From the NCBI GenBank assembly GCA_938008215.1, contig CALLLS010000044.1, positions 1-55,229 on the forward strand: a DNA stretch of 55,229 nt. Reading direction: 5' to 3'. Source of the stretch: an uncultured Verrucomicrobiales bacterium. GTDB lineage: Bacteria > Verrucomicrobiota > Verrucomicrobiia > Verrucomicrobiales > Akkermansiaceae. This document shows positions 1 through 9,851 of the stretch, in pieces. The translations under genes were made by a program, and so were the position numbers. Each line of letters begins with the position of its first letter. The first letter of the stretch is position 1. Below the pieces are notes generated by a model, which saw nothing but the letters and a program-made list of their open reading frames with translations, had not been told where the DNA came from and ran no database searches.

Positions 1-469
1 CACCGCTGGTAAATTTATCTACGAGGAGCTTAGAAATGATTTTCACTTCTTCAAAAGGTACTGGGTCTTCTACAGGGAAGTCCGCAATCAGATTTTGCTG
101 CGCCTTGGCGATTTGTTCACGTAACTTTTTACCAACAGTGACGAAGTCTCCATCATGTGGTAATTCTGCGCGCACTTTCTTCAGAACATTAGTATTAATA
201 GCTCCGCAAAGTCCCTTGTCAGTGGAGATCACTAAGGTGAGATGTTTCCCCTCTTCTTTTACTTCTAGATAAGGATGGGCAAGCCCTTCCATATTAGACT
301 TCAGATTTGTCAAAACAGCATTAAGGCGATCTGCGTAGGCACGACCAGCAATTGCTTGGTCCTGCGCCTTTTTCATTTTCGCAGCAGCCACCATCTGCAT
401 TGCTTTGGTGATTTGCGCTGTGTTTTGGACGGACTTAATGCGTCGTCTGATGTCTTGTAGGTTTGCCAT
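1..469 (-). CDS. atpG: ATP synthase F1 gamma subunit (partial, C-terminus off the left edge)
   Basis: Central rotor shaft of the F1 ATPase. The reverse strand opens with ATG at 469 and encodes a protein starting MANLQDIRRRIKSVQNTAQI, the typical gamma N-terminal helix. The motif TKAMQMVAAAKMKKAQ follows at about residues 22-37, and a later segment, VISTDKGLCGAINTNV, carries the family's GLCG loop. About 156 codons are visible and the C-terminal half continues beyond position 1. The start lies 46 bp downstream of the atpA stop, in the standard order A-G. atpD and atpC are expected just to the left. Confidence 0.97.
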   Translation of the reverse strand, partial: MANLQDIRRRIKSVQNTAQITKAMQMVAAAKMKKAQDQAIAGRAYADRLNAVLTNLKSNMEGLAHPYLEVKEEGKHLTLVISTDKGLCGAINTNVLKKVRAELPHDGDFVTVGKKLREQIAKAQQNLIADFPVEDPVPFEEVKIISKLLVDKFTSG

Positions 470-515
470 CCTTTATCGGTGCGATAGGTTTTGAACTATA
501 CTGAAGAGTCTAAAA

Positions 516-2060
516 TTAAGCTTGAGTAGATGCAAAGTCATCAAGAGCTGATTTCACCTTAGAAATCATCTCTTTATCCTTTTTCTTAAGATCAGGCTTC
601 TCATTCGCAATTTGCTCCAGAAGGTCTGCTTTACGCGTTTGGAAAAATTCGATCATCTCTGCTTTATAAGCGAGCACGTTTTCCACGTCTACACTGTCAA
701 AGTATCCATGCTGCATCGCAAAGAGAATAACGGACTCCTCTTGCATAGAGAGAGGTGAGTATTGATTTTGTTTGAAGAGCTCTACAATACGAGCACCACG
801 GTCGAGTTTCTTTTGGGTGGAAGCATCTAGATCAGAGCCGAACTGAGCGAAGGCTTGAAGCTCACGATATTGTGCGAGGTCAAGCTTGGTCGTTCCAGCT
901 ACTGACTTCACTGTTTTCGTTTGAGCGGCACCACCTACACGAGAAACGGAAAGACCTACAGAAATCGCAGGGCGCACCCCTTGGTTAAAGAGATCTGTCT
1001 CAAGGAAAATTTGACCATCTGTAATAGAAATCACGTTTGTCGGAATATAGGCGGAAACGTCTCCCGCTTGTGTTTCAATAATCGGGAGGGCGGTAAGTGA
1101 TCCGCCACCAGCTGCCTTAGAAAGACGTGCTGAACGCTCTAGAAGACGTGAGTGAAGGTAGAATACGTCACCAGGATATGCCTCACGACCAGATGGACGC
1201 TTAAGAATGAGTGACATCTGACGGTATGCAACAGCGTGCTTAGAAAGATCATCAAATACGATGAGACACTCTTTGCCTTGATCCATGAGATACTCTGCAA
1301 TCGCGCAACCAGTATAAGGAGCGATGTATTGCATAGTCGCTGGATCAGAAGCGGTAGCGGCGACAACGGTAGTGTATTCCATGGCGCCAGCATCCTCAAG
1401 AGTCTTCACTATTCCCGCTACATTTGAGCGCTTTTGTCCAATTGCGACATAGATACAATATAAGGGCTTGTGATCTTTAAGTTTTCCAGCTTCTGCTGCT
1501 TTATTTTGATTGGACTGAGAAATGATCGTATCGATCGCGATAGTCGTTTTTCCCGTTCCGCGGTCACCAATGATAAGCTCACGCTGTCCACGTCCGATAG
1601 GCACGATCGCATCGATCGCCATGATTCCTGTTTGCACTGGCACAGATACAGATTCACGCTTAATGATTCCAGGAGCGATTTTTTCTACAGGGTATTGCGC
1701 GGCTGCTTCTATGTCGCCTTTTCCATCAATCGCCATACCTAACGCATCCACCGTGCGTCCAAGAAGATTTTCACCTACAGGAACCGAAAGAAGCTTTCCA
1801 GTCGTCTTACACTCATCACCTTCTTTAAGGTTTTTAAATTCTCCAAGTAATACGACCCCTACTTGTCCTTCTTCAAGGTTAAGGGCGAGACCTGTAATTC
1901 CACCAGGGAATTCGATCATTTCATTTAGCTGGACATCGCTTAAGCCTTCCACTTTTGCGACTCCGTCACCAATTTCACGGATGATGCCGACGTTAGCCGT
2001 TTCAACAGCAGTTGAGACGTTTGCGATTTCTTTTTCTAGTTGTTCTAGGATGGTGCTCAT
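516..2060 (-). CDS. atpA: ATP synthase F1 alpha subunit
   Basis: Non-catalytic nucleotide-binding subunit of F1 that alternates with beta in the hexamer. The 514-residue length is normal for the family. The Walker A motif GDRGTGKT lies at residues 165-172. The alpha signature around [14 protein letters not shown] (near residue 365) holds the conserved arginine expected to act on the neighbouring beta active site. The N-terminal beta-barrel segment (about 25-95) and the C-terminal helical domain are both present. The start ATG at 2060 lies 42 bp downstream of the atpH stop, and the gene is co-transcribed with it. Confidence 0.99.
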   Translation of the reverse strand: MSTILEQLEKEIANVSTAVETANVGIIREIGDGVAKVEGLSDVQLNEMIEFPGGITGLALNLEEGQVGVVLLGEFKNLKEGDECKTTGKLLSVPVGENLLGRTVDALGMAIDGKGDIEAAAQYPVEKIAPGIIKRESVSVPVQTGIMAIDAIVPIGRGQRELIIGDRGTGKTTIAIDTIISQSNQNKAAEAGKLKDHKPLYCIYVAIGQKRSNVAGIVKTLEDAGAMEYTTVVAATASDPATMQYIAPYTGCAIAEYLMDQGKECLIVFDDLSKHAVAYRQMSLILKRPSGREAYPGDVFYLHSRLLERSARLSKAAGGGSLTALPIIETQAGDVSAYIPTNVISITDGQIFLETDLFNQGVRPAISVGLSVSRVGGAAQTKTVKSVAGTTKLDLAQYRELQAFAQFGSDLDASTQKKLDRGARIVELFKQNQYSPLSMQEESVILFAMQHGYFDSVDVENVLAYKAEMIEFFQTRKADLLEQIANEKPDLKKKDKEMISKVKSALDDFASTQA

Positions 2061-2102
2061 AGCAGGAATATTTAAGAAAGTTAGTTAGTGTGTTTTTGTA
2101 AA

Positions 2103-2495
2103 TTAAAGGGAATGAGATAGGCGGTTAATTTTGGCAAGAACGCTGCCATCATAGACTTGGCTGCCGACTTGCACCTTAAGACCACCGATGAGTTCTGGTT
2201 TGGTAGCAAAATTAAATACGAGACCCTCACCATGCTTTTTAGTGATGGATTCTTGTATGCGTTTTGAATCTGCTTGAGAAATATCTAACGCACTTTCTAC
2301 ATGCACAGTGCGCTTCTCAACATCTAAGCGAACAAGCTTTTTAAGAGCAGAAAGAATCCCTCTGTAATCATTCGGTCTTTTCTTACTGAGAAATGTTATA
2401 GAATCAGAAAGCTTTTTCTCATTGAGAGAGCCATTTTCTGTGCAAAGCCTGAATACTCTGGTTGCAAACTCATTAGATGCTTTAGATACTTTCAT
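2103..2495 (-). CDS. atpH: ATP synthase delta subunit, unusually short
   Basis: Peripheral-stalk protein that ties subunit b to the top of F1 (called OSCP in mitochondria). The C-terminal half is clear: the run LIGGLKVQVGSQVYDGSV near residues 102-119 matches the family signature for this region. Only 130 residues are encoded, against the usual roughly 175-180. The missing part falls in the middle of the N-terminal helical bundle: an initial helix pair is present (about 7-35), then the sequence jumps to the segment that normally follows the bundle. The gap to atpF is only 21 bp, so no missed upstream start can restore the length. Position between F and A supports the assignment. Confidence 0.9.
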   Translation of the reverse strand: MKVSKASNEFATRVFRLCTENGSLNEKKLSDSITFLSKKRPNDYRGILSALKKLVRLDVEKRTVHVESALDISQADSKRIQESITKKHGEGLVFNFATKPELIGGLKVQVGSQVYDGSVLAKINRLSHSL

Positions 2496-2516
2496 CTCAA
2501 ATATATAAGGAAAAAT

Positions 2517-3074
2517 TTATTTTTCGATTACGGAGAGTGCCTCTTCGTTAATCGCTTTATGGTCTGTGTCCGTAAGCACCTTACCGGAGACCGCCGCTGT
2601 AGCCGTAGCTACAAGCTTTCCAAATTCACCTTTAAGCTCTTTGACCATCTGAACACGCTCGCTTTTCGCTGCGTCTTCCGCTTTTGCCAGAATCCCTTGA
2701 GCTGAAGAAATCGCCTCTTGCGTCTTCTCTTCCGTAATTTTAGCTCCGCTTTCTTTAGCTTCTGCTATCATCTCTTTAGATTTCTGGTTTGCCTCAGCAA
2801 TAGCAGCAGCAGTGCGTTTTTCAGAGTCCGCTAAATCTTGCTCAATTTTTTTAAGCTTAGCTTCTCCTTCTTTGATGCGTTCATGACGCTCAGCCAGGAC
2901 TTTCCCGATTGGCCCGAAAGCGAATTTCTTAAGAACAAAAGCTACAATAATAAAGTTGATGCACTGAGCGAGGAACATCCATGGCTTCCAGCCAAATTGG
3001 TTCGCGAGATCAACAGCGACGTTGCCAGTTGATTCAGTTGCACTTGAAGAAGATGCTATAATTTCAAAGATCAT
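2517..3074 (-). CDS. atpF: ATP synthase F0 b subunit
   Basis: Membrane-anchored peripheral stalk subunit. One transmembrane helix (about residues 29-48, including CINFIIVAFVLKKF) is followed by a long charged helix rich in Glu, Lys and Ala, as expected of b. The chosen ATG at 3074 gives 185 residues, beginning MIFEIIASSSS. An in-frame ATG at 3140 would add 22 residues (MKPLSPKFSF...) and leave a 24-bp gap to atpE. Neither start has a ribosome binding site, so the choice rests on the more typical short periplasmic N-terminus. It lies between atpE and atpH. Confidence 0.93.
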   Translation of the reverse strand: MIFEIIASSSSATESTGNVAVDLANQFGWKPWMFLAQCINFIIVAFVLKKFAFGPIGKVLAERHERIKEGEAKLKKIEQDLADSEKRTAAAIAEANQKSKEMIAEAKESGAKITEEKTQEAISSAQGILAKAEDAAKSERVQMVKELKGEFGKLVATATAAVSGKVLTDTDHKAINEEALSVIEK

Positions 3075-3164
3075 AGTAAATCGGGTTTTGAACGGAGTAG
3101 TAAGTAATGTAAATGAAAATTTGGGGGATAACGGCTTCATGCGAAACCGCGTCAGAGTCTGTAA

Positions 3165-3389
3165 TTATTGACCTACAACAAGTGCAGTAATAATGAATAC
3201 ACCCTCAATAAGAGCGGCAAGGATGATGCCGAGAATGAGGATAGATGTAGCCGCACTTGGGTTACGTCCAGTAGCTTCTGCTGCCTTCATTCCAAGAAGA
3301 CCAATTCCAAGACCAGCGCCGATAGCTGCAAGTCCGATGTGGAGTGATCCGCCAATCTCAGCAAGGAGTGTCATAATGATTTCAAACAT
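3165..3389 (-). CDS. atpE: ATP synthase F0 c subunit
   Basis: Proteolipid of the rotary ring. It has 74 residues forming two transmembrane helices joined by a polar loop with the conserved RNP (residues 42-44). The ion-carrying carboxylate is Glu62 in LAALIEGVFI. It is followed by Gly rather than the Ser/Thr found in sodium-binding rings, and no Gln stands at the partner position of helix 1, so proton coupling is the better guess. An alternative start at Met6 would shorten it by five residues. Confidence 0.97.
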   Translation of the reverse strand: MFEIIMTLLAEIGGSLHIGLAAIGAGLGIGLLGMKAAEATGRNPSAATSILILGIILAALIEGVFIITALVVGQ

Positions 3390-3477
3390 AGTGTTATTTA
3401 GTTTTTGTTAGTTATTTGTTTTTTTCTCAGTAGCTCCCACAGCAACAATGCCAAATGGTCGAACTACAGAAATTGGT

Positions 3478-4326
3478 TTAGTGCGCCTCCTCTCCATGAT
3501 CGCAGATAAGCTTCACAAAGACGGCGGTTAAGAGAGTAAATACGAGCGCCTGAATTAGACCTACAAGAAGCTCCATAAAGTAAAAGAGAAGTGGAGGCAG
3601 GAATTTAAGCCACTTAGGAACCATCATCAGAAGAGACTCTAAAGCCTGCTCCCCTGCATAAATATTACCGAAGAGACGGAATGATAGAGCGAGAGGTCTA
3701 ATAGCAATTGAAACAACCTCTAAAATACCCACTACGAAGAATACAATAACCATTATGACGGTCATAAATCCTTTACTCTCGCCTTTCGGAGAGAAGATGT
3801 GACCTAGGAAGCCCTTTATCCCATTTTCTTGAAGAGCCCATATTAGCCAAGTGCCTGATGATAACAGCGCTAGTGCTGATGTCTTATTGATATCTGCGTT
3901 TCCGCCTCTCAATAATGGAATCGGGTGACTCGTATCCATGCCCCATCCAATAGTTCCTACTCCAGGAAGAAGCCCTAACCAATTAGTGGTGAGTATAAAG
4001 AGAAAAAGAGCCGCGAAAAACCAAAACGTTTTTTTCACTAAATGCTCTCCTAATATACCCTCATAGAAGTCATATAGTGACTCAATAACCCATTCAGCGA
4101 AATTCTGTATCCCTGTAGGAATAATTGATGTCTTGCGTGATGCGGCTCTCGCGAAGACAATAAGAATGATTGCTGCAATCCACGTCATAATCATTGAGTT
4201 TGAAAAACCCAGCCCAGGTAACTGATTAGCATGTAAGGACAACTTATGCCCTTCTTCTGCCCCTAATAATGGCGAAATAAGCAATAAAACTAATAGTGAT
4301 TGTATGATGCGAGTGTGTGCTCTCAT
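3478..4326 (-). CDS. atpB: ATP synthase F0 a subunit
   Basis: Membrane stator subunit with the two proton half-channels. The essential arginine lies in the motif LSFRLFGNIYAGE near residues 195-207, and the C-terminal helix pair (MELLVGLIQALVFTLL) is typical. The chosen ATG at 4326 gives 282 residues and opens with a signal-peptide-like N-terminus (MRAHTRIIQSLLVLLL, then a small-residue stretch). A longer frame beginning at 4371 uses TTG and adds 15 residues that spoil this signal, so it is less likely. It is the first gene of the operon; no atpI is seen upstream, where the divergent HU gene lies instead. Confidence 0.96.
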   Translation of the reverse strand: MRAHTRIIQSLLVLLLISPLLGAEEGHKLSLHANQLPGLGFSNSMIMTWIAAIILIVFARAASRKTSIIPTGIQNFAEWVIESLYDFYEGILGEHLVKKTFWFFAALFLFILTTNWLGLLPGVGTIGWGMDTSHPIPLLRGGNADINKTSALALLSSGTWLIWALQENGIKGFLGHIFSPKGESKGFMTVIMVIVFFVVGILEVVSIAIRPLALSFRLFGNIYAGEQALESLLMMVPKWLKFLPPLLFYFMELLVGLIQALVFTLLTAVFVKLICDHGEEAH

Positions 4327-4371
4327 GACTGATATGGCAGTCGTATAGGCATACGCATTATTAGTGAGCAA

Positions 4372-4393
4372 GTGAATTTGTGAAAAAATTCAC
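4372..4393 (-). promoter_or_regulatory. 8-bp hairpin upstream of atpB
   Basis: Arms GTGAATTT (4372-4379) and AAATTCAC (4386-4393) are perfect reverse complements with a six-base loop. The element sits about 45 bp upstream of the preferred atpB start and would lie in the 5' leader of the ATP synthase transcript. It could be a leader hairpin or an operator; the sequence does not decide. Confidence 0.35.
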
Positions 4394-4444
4394 AAAGTCT
4401 ATTGAGCGCATTATTTACTAAAAAGATTTGATTTAATATTGCAA

Positions 4445-4487
4445 AACCAAATTCGGTCTAACGAGGAAGTATTTATAGAATTTGGTT
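4445..4487. promoter_or_regulatory. 10-bp inverted repeat in the atpB/HU divergent intergenic region
   Basis: Arms AACCAAATTC (4445-4454) and GAATTTGGTT (4478-4487) are perfect reverse complements separated by 23 bases. The element lies in the 210-bp region between the divergent atpB and HU genes, about 50 bp upstream of the HU start. The arm spacing (about three helical turns centre to centre) would suit two DNA-bound monomers or dimers, but an RNA hairpin in the HU leader is equally possible. Confidence 0.35.
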
Positions 4488-4536
4488 CATTTTCTCTTTA
4501 CACATCTTATTTTCATAGTTTTTAATCCAAACTACT

Positions 4537-4812
4537 ATGAACAAATCTGAGCTTATTGAAGCAGTAAACGCCAATCTTGGCGAAGGAAGCACAAAAAAGG
4601 ACGCTGAAGCAGCAGTATCAGCAGTATTAGACGCGATTGCTACAGGAGTTAAGAAGGACCGTAAGGTTCAAGTTATTGGTTTTGGGACATTTGATGTTCG
4701 TGAACGCCCAGCTAGAGTGGGTCGCAATCCAAAGACTGGTGAAAAACTCCAAATCAAAGCATCTAAGAATGTAGGATTTAAAGCTTCTTCAAACTTGAAA
4801 GCTTCTCTCTAA
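4537..4812 (+). CDS. HU-family nucleoid DNA-binding protein
   Basis: Small dimeric protein that bends and compacts DNA. Its 91 residues are the typical HU length. It has the core GFGTFDVRERPARVGRNP (about residues 48-65), which carries the beta-arm with its Arg/Pro tip, and the usual TGE turn after it. The N-terminal NKSELIEAV helix is also characteristic. It is monocistronic, divergent from atpB and followed by a strong terminator. IHF subunits are related, but the arm and length fit HU better. Confidence 0.96.
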   Translation: MNKSELIEAVNANLGEGSTKKDAEAAVSAVLDAIATGVKKDRKVQVIGFGTFDVRERPARVGRNPKTGEKLQIKASKNVGFKASSNLKASL

Positions 4813-4839
4813 ATTTAGAAAAATAAAACTTTTATTAAA

Positions 4840-4870
4840 AGTCAGCCCAATAATGAGGTTGGCTTTTTTT
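4840..4870 (+). terminator. Rho-independent terminator after the HU gene
   Basis: Arm AGTCAGCC (4840-4847) pairs with GGTTGGCT (4857-4864) through eight pairs, two of them G-U, and is followed by a T run to 4870. It begins 27 bp after the HU stop codon. Confidence 0.85.
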
Positions 4871-4915
4871 GTATTTCAGCTTCGTAAAAACGATAAATCG
4901 TAATTCACATTTAAA

Positions 4916-6565
4916 ATGTCCACATCACCGTCTTCCCTAACGCCTGAAGTTAAGGCTCACCTTATTGGCAACCAGCACATTGATAATCTATTTGATTTGA
5001 GCGATTACGGTATCAGTGCCCCTCTGGTTCTCAGAAACCTCGCACCGTCAGAGCTTTACACCCAAGCAATCAAGTATGAAAAAGGAGCCGTCGCAGACTC
5101 AGGTGCTTTAATCGCTTACTCTGGCACTAAAACAGGACGCTCTCCTTCCGATAAGAGAGTTTCTAGAAATCCTAAATCTGAAGATGACATCTGGTGGGGT
5201 AATATTAATATCCCTATAGAAGAAGAGATCTTCGATATTAATCGTGAACGTGCTGTAGATTACCTAAATATATGCGACAGGGTTTATGTAGTGGATGCCT
5301 TCGCAGGTTGGGATCCAGAGCACCGTTTAAAAATTCGCGTCATATGCTCACGTCCATACCATGCCCTTTTTATGTGGAATATGCTCATTCGTCCTTCTGA
5401 CGAGGAATTAAAGGATTTCGGTGAACCAGACTTTACTATTTATAATGCGGGAATGTTCCCTGCTAACCGTCGCACCACGGGAATGACATCTAAAACGACG
5501 ATCGAGCTAAACCTCGAAAACCGCGAGATGGTGATTTTAGGGACAGAATATGCGGGAGAAATGAAAAAAGGTGTCTTCACGGTTATGAATTACCTCATGC
5601 CAAAAGCGGGGCACCTTTCCATGCACTGCTCTGCCACCGCAGACCCTAAAACAAATTCTTCTTCTATTCTCTTCGGTCTTTCTGGCACAGGTAAAACGAC
5701 GCTTTCAGCCGATCCAAAAAGGAAATTGGTAGGTGATGACGAGCATGTGTGGACTAATAATGGAATCTTTAACATTGAAGGTGGTTGTTATGCGAAGGCG
5801 GTGAATCTAACAGAAGAGTCTGAACCAGACATTTATAAAGCTCTCCAGTTTGGTGCAGTTCTAGAAAACGTTGTATATAACAAGGATCACCAAGTGGACT
5901 TCACTAATACGACGATTACAGAGAATACTCGTGGTGCATACCCTTTAGACTTCATTGAGAACGCTAAGATACCTGCTATCGCAGATCACCCAACAGATAT
6001 CATCTTCCTTACATGTGATGCCTTTGGAGTTCTTCCTCCAGTGTCAAAACTTACTACAGAACAAGCTATGTATCACTTCATCTCTGGATACACGGCAAAA
6101 ATCCCAGGCACAGAACAAGGAATTAAGGAGCCGATCGCGACCTTCTCTGCTTGCTTTGGAGCTCCATTCTTACTCTGGCACCCTGCAAAGTATGCTGAAC
6201 TCCTCGCTGAAAAACTGAAGCAGCATGATGTAAATGTGTGGCTTGTAAATACTGGATGGAGTGGAGGAAGCTATGGCACAGGACAGCGCATAAGCTTGAA
6301 AAACTCTCGCTCTATTATTGATGCAATTCACAGTGGCGTGCTCTCTAAATCTCCAACTTCTCCTGACTCACAATTTGGATTAGATGTCGTTCAATCTTGT
6401 CCAAATGTTCCAGATGAAGTCTTAAACCCTATCGATGCATGGGACAATAAGGAGGATTACAAGAAAACCGCGCAAAAGCTTATTGGACTTTTTCAAGAAA
6501 ACTTTAAAACATACGCTAACGGAGTGCCTGCTTCAGTTTTAGAAAAAGGCGCAATGGGCATATAG
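4916..6565 (+). CDS. pckA: Phosphoenolpyruvate carboxykinase (ATP)
   Basis: Converts oxaloacetate and ATP to phosphoenolpyruvate, CO2 and ADP, the first committed step of gluconeogenesis. The kinase-1a P-loop GLSGTGKT is at residues 254-261, and the metal/nucleotide motif LVGDDEHVW at 271-279. The substrate-binding segment around [10 protein letters not shown] lies at 68-77, and MHCSA at 236-240 includes a metal-ligand histidine. The P-loop form and 549-residue length match the ATP-dependent family, not the GTP enzyme. It stands alone between terminator-separated neighbours. Confidence 0.98.
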   Translation: MSTSPSSLTPEVKAHLIGNQHIDNLFDLSDYGISAPLVLRNLAPSELYTQAIKYEKGAVADSGALIAYSGTKTGRSPSDKRVSRNPKSEDDIWWGNINIPIEEEIFDINRERAVDYLNICDRVYVVDAFAGWDPEHRLKIRVICSRPYHALFMWNMLIRPSDEELKDFGEPDFTIYNAGMFPANRRTTGMTSKTTIELNLENREMVILGTEYAGEMKKGVFTVMNYLMPKAGHLSMHCSATADPKTNSSSILFGLSGTGKTTLSADPKRKLVGDDEHVWTNNGIFNIEGGCYAKAVNLTEESEPDIYKALQFGAVLENVVYNKDHQVDFTNTTITENTRGAYPLDFIENAKIPAIADHPTDIIFLTCDAFGVLPPVSKLTTEQAMYHFISGYTAKIPGTEQGIKEPIATFSACFGAPFLLWHPAKYAELLAEKLKQHDVNVWLVNTGWSGGSYGTGQRISLKNSRSIIDAIHSGVLSKSPTSPDSQFGLDVVQSCPNVPDEVLNPIDAWDNKEDYKKTAQKLIGLFQENFKTYANGVPASVLEKGAMGI

Positions 6566-6628
6566 CACCATAAAAACTTGGCAAATATTAGTGGCATGAC
6601 CTCTTAAGTATCTTATAGATACAGAGAT

Positions 6629-9600
6629 ATGATCCGCTGGTTTGCCAAGAATGATCTCGCCGCCAATCTTTTGATGGCGGCGATTTTAGTGGGCGGCGTC
6701 ATTGTAGCCCTCACCCAAGTGCCCTTAGAAGTTCGCCCGACACGCGAATACCCTATGGTTTCTATTTCCATCCCTTACAGGGGTGCTTCTCCTGAAGAAA
6801 TAGAACGGGAAATTATTATTCCTGTAGAGCAAACCTTAAGTGGTATGAGTGGGATTGATGAAATCAATTCCTCTTCCAGTCAAAACTCTGGCTCTATCTA
6901 CGTCTACATGAAGGATGGGGTAGACCCTAAGGAACGCTTGCCTGAAATCGAAAGAAGAGTGCGTAGTGTTAGTAGCCTCCCTGCTAACTTAGACCCTATT
7001 AGTTATACCATTCCCGACACAGCTAATTACTTCGAGGTCATCTCAGTGGTAGTTCAAGCGTGCCATAAAGGTGTATCTCTTCAAGAACTCACGGAAGAAG
7101 CTTTTAAAGTAAAAGACTCCCTTTTAGCCTTATCAGGCTTAAATAGAGTTGAGGTAATCGGAACCAGTCCACGCGAATTTGCCATTCGTCTTGACCAAGA
7201 AAAGCTCTACTCCTACGGACTGACCTTTGATAGTATTTCTTCTGCTATAAAAAATAATTCGCAAGAGCTGGGCGCAGGAATGATCAAATATGAAACGGGA
7301 AGCCTGGCTCTCCGCCCAGGAAAGATCGCTCTGGTAGATACAGACTTTGCAAAAATCCCTATTCCTTTAGGCGGTGGAGAAACGATACCATTAAACGCAT
7401 TAGGAGAGGTTCATGACGGTTTCACTGAAGAACTAAAACTAATCAATTATGATGGTAAGCCTGCTCTCATCGTAGAGGTTCTACAGACTAGAGAGCAATC
7501 CGCCATCAGGATCGCTAAGACCGTTAAGGGCTTAGTTGCGAGCTATGTTCCGCCCCCTAATTTCCGTTTACACATATGGGACGATGAGTCATTCAATATC
7601 CAAGGACGCTTAAAGACCCTCTCCATGTCCTTATTACAAGGCGGCATCCTAGTGATGATTATTCTTGGTCTATTTCTTCGCCCTGCGATCGCCTTCTGGG
7701 TAGTATTGGGCATTCCAGTGAGCTTCGCTGGTGGTATAATCTTCATGCCCTTCTTTGGCATCACAGGGAATATGATGAGTATCTTCGCCTTTATTCTCGT
7801 GCTTGGAATAGTGGTCGATGACGCCATCGTAACAGGGGAAAGTATTTTCCAAAGAATGCAGTCAGGAGAGACTCACTTGGAAGCCGCCGTTAAAGGAACC
7901 AAGGACGTATCTACTCCTGTAATTTTCGGCGTTCTGACAACCATTGTTGCATTCCTACCTCTTTATTCCTTTGATGGGTGGTGGGGTGTATTGGCTAAGC
8001 AAATACCGCCCATCGTTGCTCCTGTTCTAATATTTTCATTAATAGAGTCAAAGTTAATACTCCCAGGGCACCTTAAGCACTTAGATTTAAAGGCCTCCTC
8101 TAAGAGGTGGTATAATATCATACCAGATTGGTTTAATTCAAAGCTAAGTGCATTCACCTGTAATATCCTCAAGCCCGCGGTGTGGGCGTGCGCCAAACAC
8201 CGCTACATTACACTTGCTTTATTTCTCTCGCTTTCATTGGCGTGTTTAGGATACTGGCAGAGCGGGAAAATGGGGTTTCAAGTCTTCCCCACTGTAGATA
8301 GCTCTAAAATCACATGCCAAATTACAATGCCAGGTGATCAACTGAGCGAAGAAACTGAGAAACAAGTAAAACGTATTTATCTAGCAGCTGAAGAGCTAAG
8401 AAAAGAATTACGTGACGGCAATAATGCAGATGCTCCTAGTTTAGTGACTGGTATTCTCACTTCTTCAGGCGGATACCCCTCACGTGGATACAATGAAGAC
8501 CAAGGGTATGTCATAATAGAGCTGCTGCCTCCTGAAAAACGCGTGAGTAACTTTGCTAAAAATGCAGAAATAGTGGAGCGCCTAAGAGAGCTAATCGGTG
8601 ACATTCCAGAAGTGAAATCTCTTTCTATTCGTGCGCAAAAACAGAGTAGTCGGCATAATGATGACCCCGAACCGATCAATCTTGCTATTCGAGGTAAACT
8701 CACGGAGCAAAATAAAGAAATCCTCTCTAAACTAAAGAGTTTAATCAAAGAAGAAATCCCTGAAGCCCAGCTAGAATCTATTTATGATACTCAACCCTCT
8801 AAGAGATCACAAATTAACATCTCACTTAATGAAGAAGGGCACCGCTTAGGGCTAACTGAGACCTCCCTTGCAAGGCAAATTAGAAGCGTTATTTTAGGCA
8901 CCGAAATCACCCGCATCCCTCGAAAAACTGGAGAAATAAAAGTATTTTTAAAGCTTCCAGATGAAATTCGTGAAGACAGATATGCCTTAAAAAAGCTTCA
9001 TATCACACTTCCAAGCGGAAAAGCCGCCCCTCTTTCCTCTGTAGCAAATTTAAGCCTCTCTTACTCTCCTGCGAGGATCTTTAGGCAGGATGGCGCGACC
9101 GTCACTAACGTTATTGCTTCACCAAAAGACAAAGACTATGATTTGGTCAAATTAGCGACCCGAATAAGTCCCATGATTAATGAGCAAGTTGGAGAGTATC
9201 CTGAATTAAATTGGGCTTTCGACGGCTACCTTGCTGATTATAAAGAGATTCGAAAACGGTTCGCAATCGGTATTGTCGTCTTACTATTCACTCTCTTTTC
9301 CTTACTTGCCCTTCCATTTAATTCTCTAGTCCAACCTTTCTATGTCATGTTAGCGGTTCCCTTCGGTATTATTGGAGCCTTCCTTGGTCATGTCATTATG
9401 GACATAACCCCCTCATACATGAGTATGTTTGGAGTCTTAGCCCTATCAGGAGTTGTCATCAATGATTCTCTAATTCTTGTGGATAAGATCAATTCGTTAC
9501 GAAAAGTTAGCATACCGCTGAAAGAGGCCCTTCTTACAGCGGTCACAACGCGCTTCCGACCCATTCTACTAACCTCTCTTACTACCTTTGCAGGATTACT

Positions 9601-9784
9601 CCCCTTAATGTTCGCAGATTCAATGCAAGCTCAATTCCTTGTGCCTATGGCAGTTTCTCTCGGTTTCGGTATTCTCTTCGCCACTTTTGTTACTCTTCTA
9701 CTTGTGCCCACAATCTTACTTATTTCCCTGGATATACGAAATATCATTAAGAGTCGCTGGGCTTGGTTCATAGCACCATTTTGA
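6629..9784 (+). CDS. RND-family efflux permease (AcrB/HAE1-like)
   Basis: Inner-membrane proton-driven exporter. The 1051 residues show the family duplication: an N-terminal helix (MIRWFAKNDLAANLL), a large periplasmic porter domain, a bundle of membrane helices, a second helix and porter domain from about residue 525, then a last bundle. The relay motif VDDAIVTGE (near 395) keeps the Asp pair of helix 4. At the helix-10 position that is usually Lys in AcrB the sequence reads VVINDSLILVD, so the classical Lys is absent. No membrane-fusion or outer-membrane partner gene is adjacent. The substrate cannot be told; the ATG at 6629 fits the canonical N-terminus. Confidence 0.93.
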   Translation: MIRWFAKNDLAANLLMAAILVGGVIVALTQVPLEVRPTREYPMVSISIPYRGASPEEIEREIIIPVEQTLSGMSGIDEINSSSSQNSGSIYVYMKDGVDPKERLPEIERRVRSVSSLPANLDPISYTIPDTANYFEVISVVVQACHKGVSLQELTEEAFKVKDSLLALSGLNRVEVIGTSPREFAIRLDQEKLYSYGLTFDSISSAIKNNSQELGAGMIKYETGSLALRPGKIALVDTDFAKIPIPLGGGETIPLNALGEVHDGFTEELKLINYDGKPALIVEVLQTREQSAIRIAKTVKGLVASYVPPPNFRLHIWDDESFNIQGRLKTLSMSLLQGGILVMIILGLFLRPAIAFWVVLGIPVSFAGGIIFMPFFGITGNMMSIFAFILVLGIVVDDAIVTGESIFQRMQSGETHLEAAVKGTKDVSTPVIFGVLTTIVAFLPLYSFDGWWGVLAKQIPPIVAPVLIFSLIESKLILPGHLKHLDLKASSKRWYNIIPDWFNSKLSAFTCNILKPAVWACAKHRYITLALFLSLSLACLGYWQSGKMGFQVFPTVDSSKITCQITMPGDQLSEETEKQVKRIYLAAEELRKELRDGNNADAPSLVTGILTSSGGYPSRGYNEDQGYVIIELLPPEKRVSNFAKNAEIVERLRELIGDIPEVKSLSIRAQKQSSRHNDDPEPINLAIRGKLTEQNKEILSKLKSLIKEEIPEAQLESIYDTQPSKRSQINISLNEEGHRLGLTETSLARQIRSVILGTEITRIPRKTGEIKVFLKLPDEIREDRYALKKLHITLPSGKAAPLSSVANLSLSYSPARIFRQDGATVTNVIASPKDKDYDLVKLATRISPMINEQVGEYPELNWAFDGYLADYKEIRKRFAIGIVVLLFTLFSLLALPFNSLVQPFYVMLAVPFGIIGAFLGHVIMDITPSYMSMFGVLALSGVVINDSLILVDKINSLRKVSIPLKEALLTAVTTRFRPILLTSLTTFAGLLPLMFADSMQAQFLVPMAVSLGFGILFATFVTLLLVPTILLISLDIRNIIKSRWAWFIAPF

Positions 9785-9851
9785 TTATAGTATGAGCTAA
9801 TTATGTCAGAGTATTCGCAATTATTATTGTTCTTTACCGACTACATAAATT

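Noticed and set aside
1522-2088. Long reading frame on the plus strand opposite atpA (188 codons)
   Set aside because: It lies wholly antisense to a highly conserved gene and its translation has no recognisable motif; it is a shadow of atpA codon use.
6578-6610. Possible promoter TTGGCA with TAAGTA before the RND gene
   Set aside because: The spacing is about 21 bp, outside the usual 16-18.
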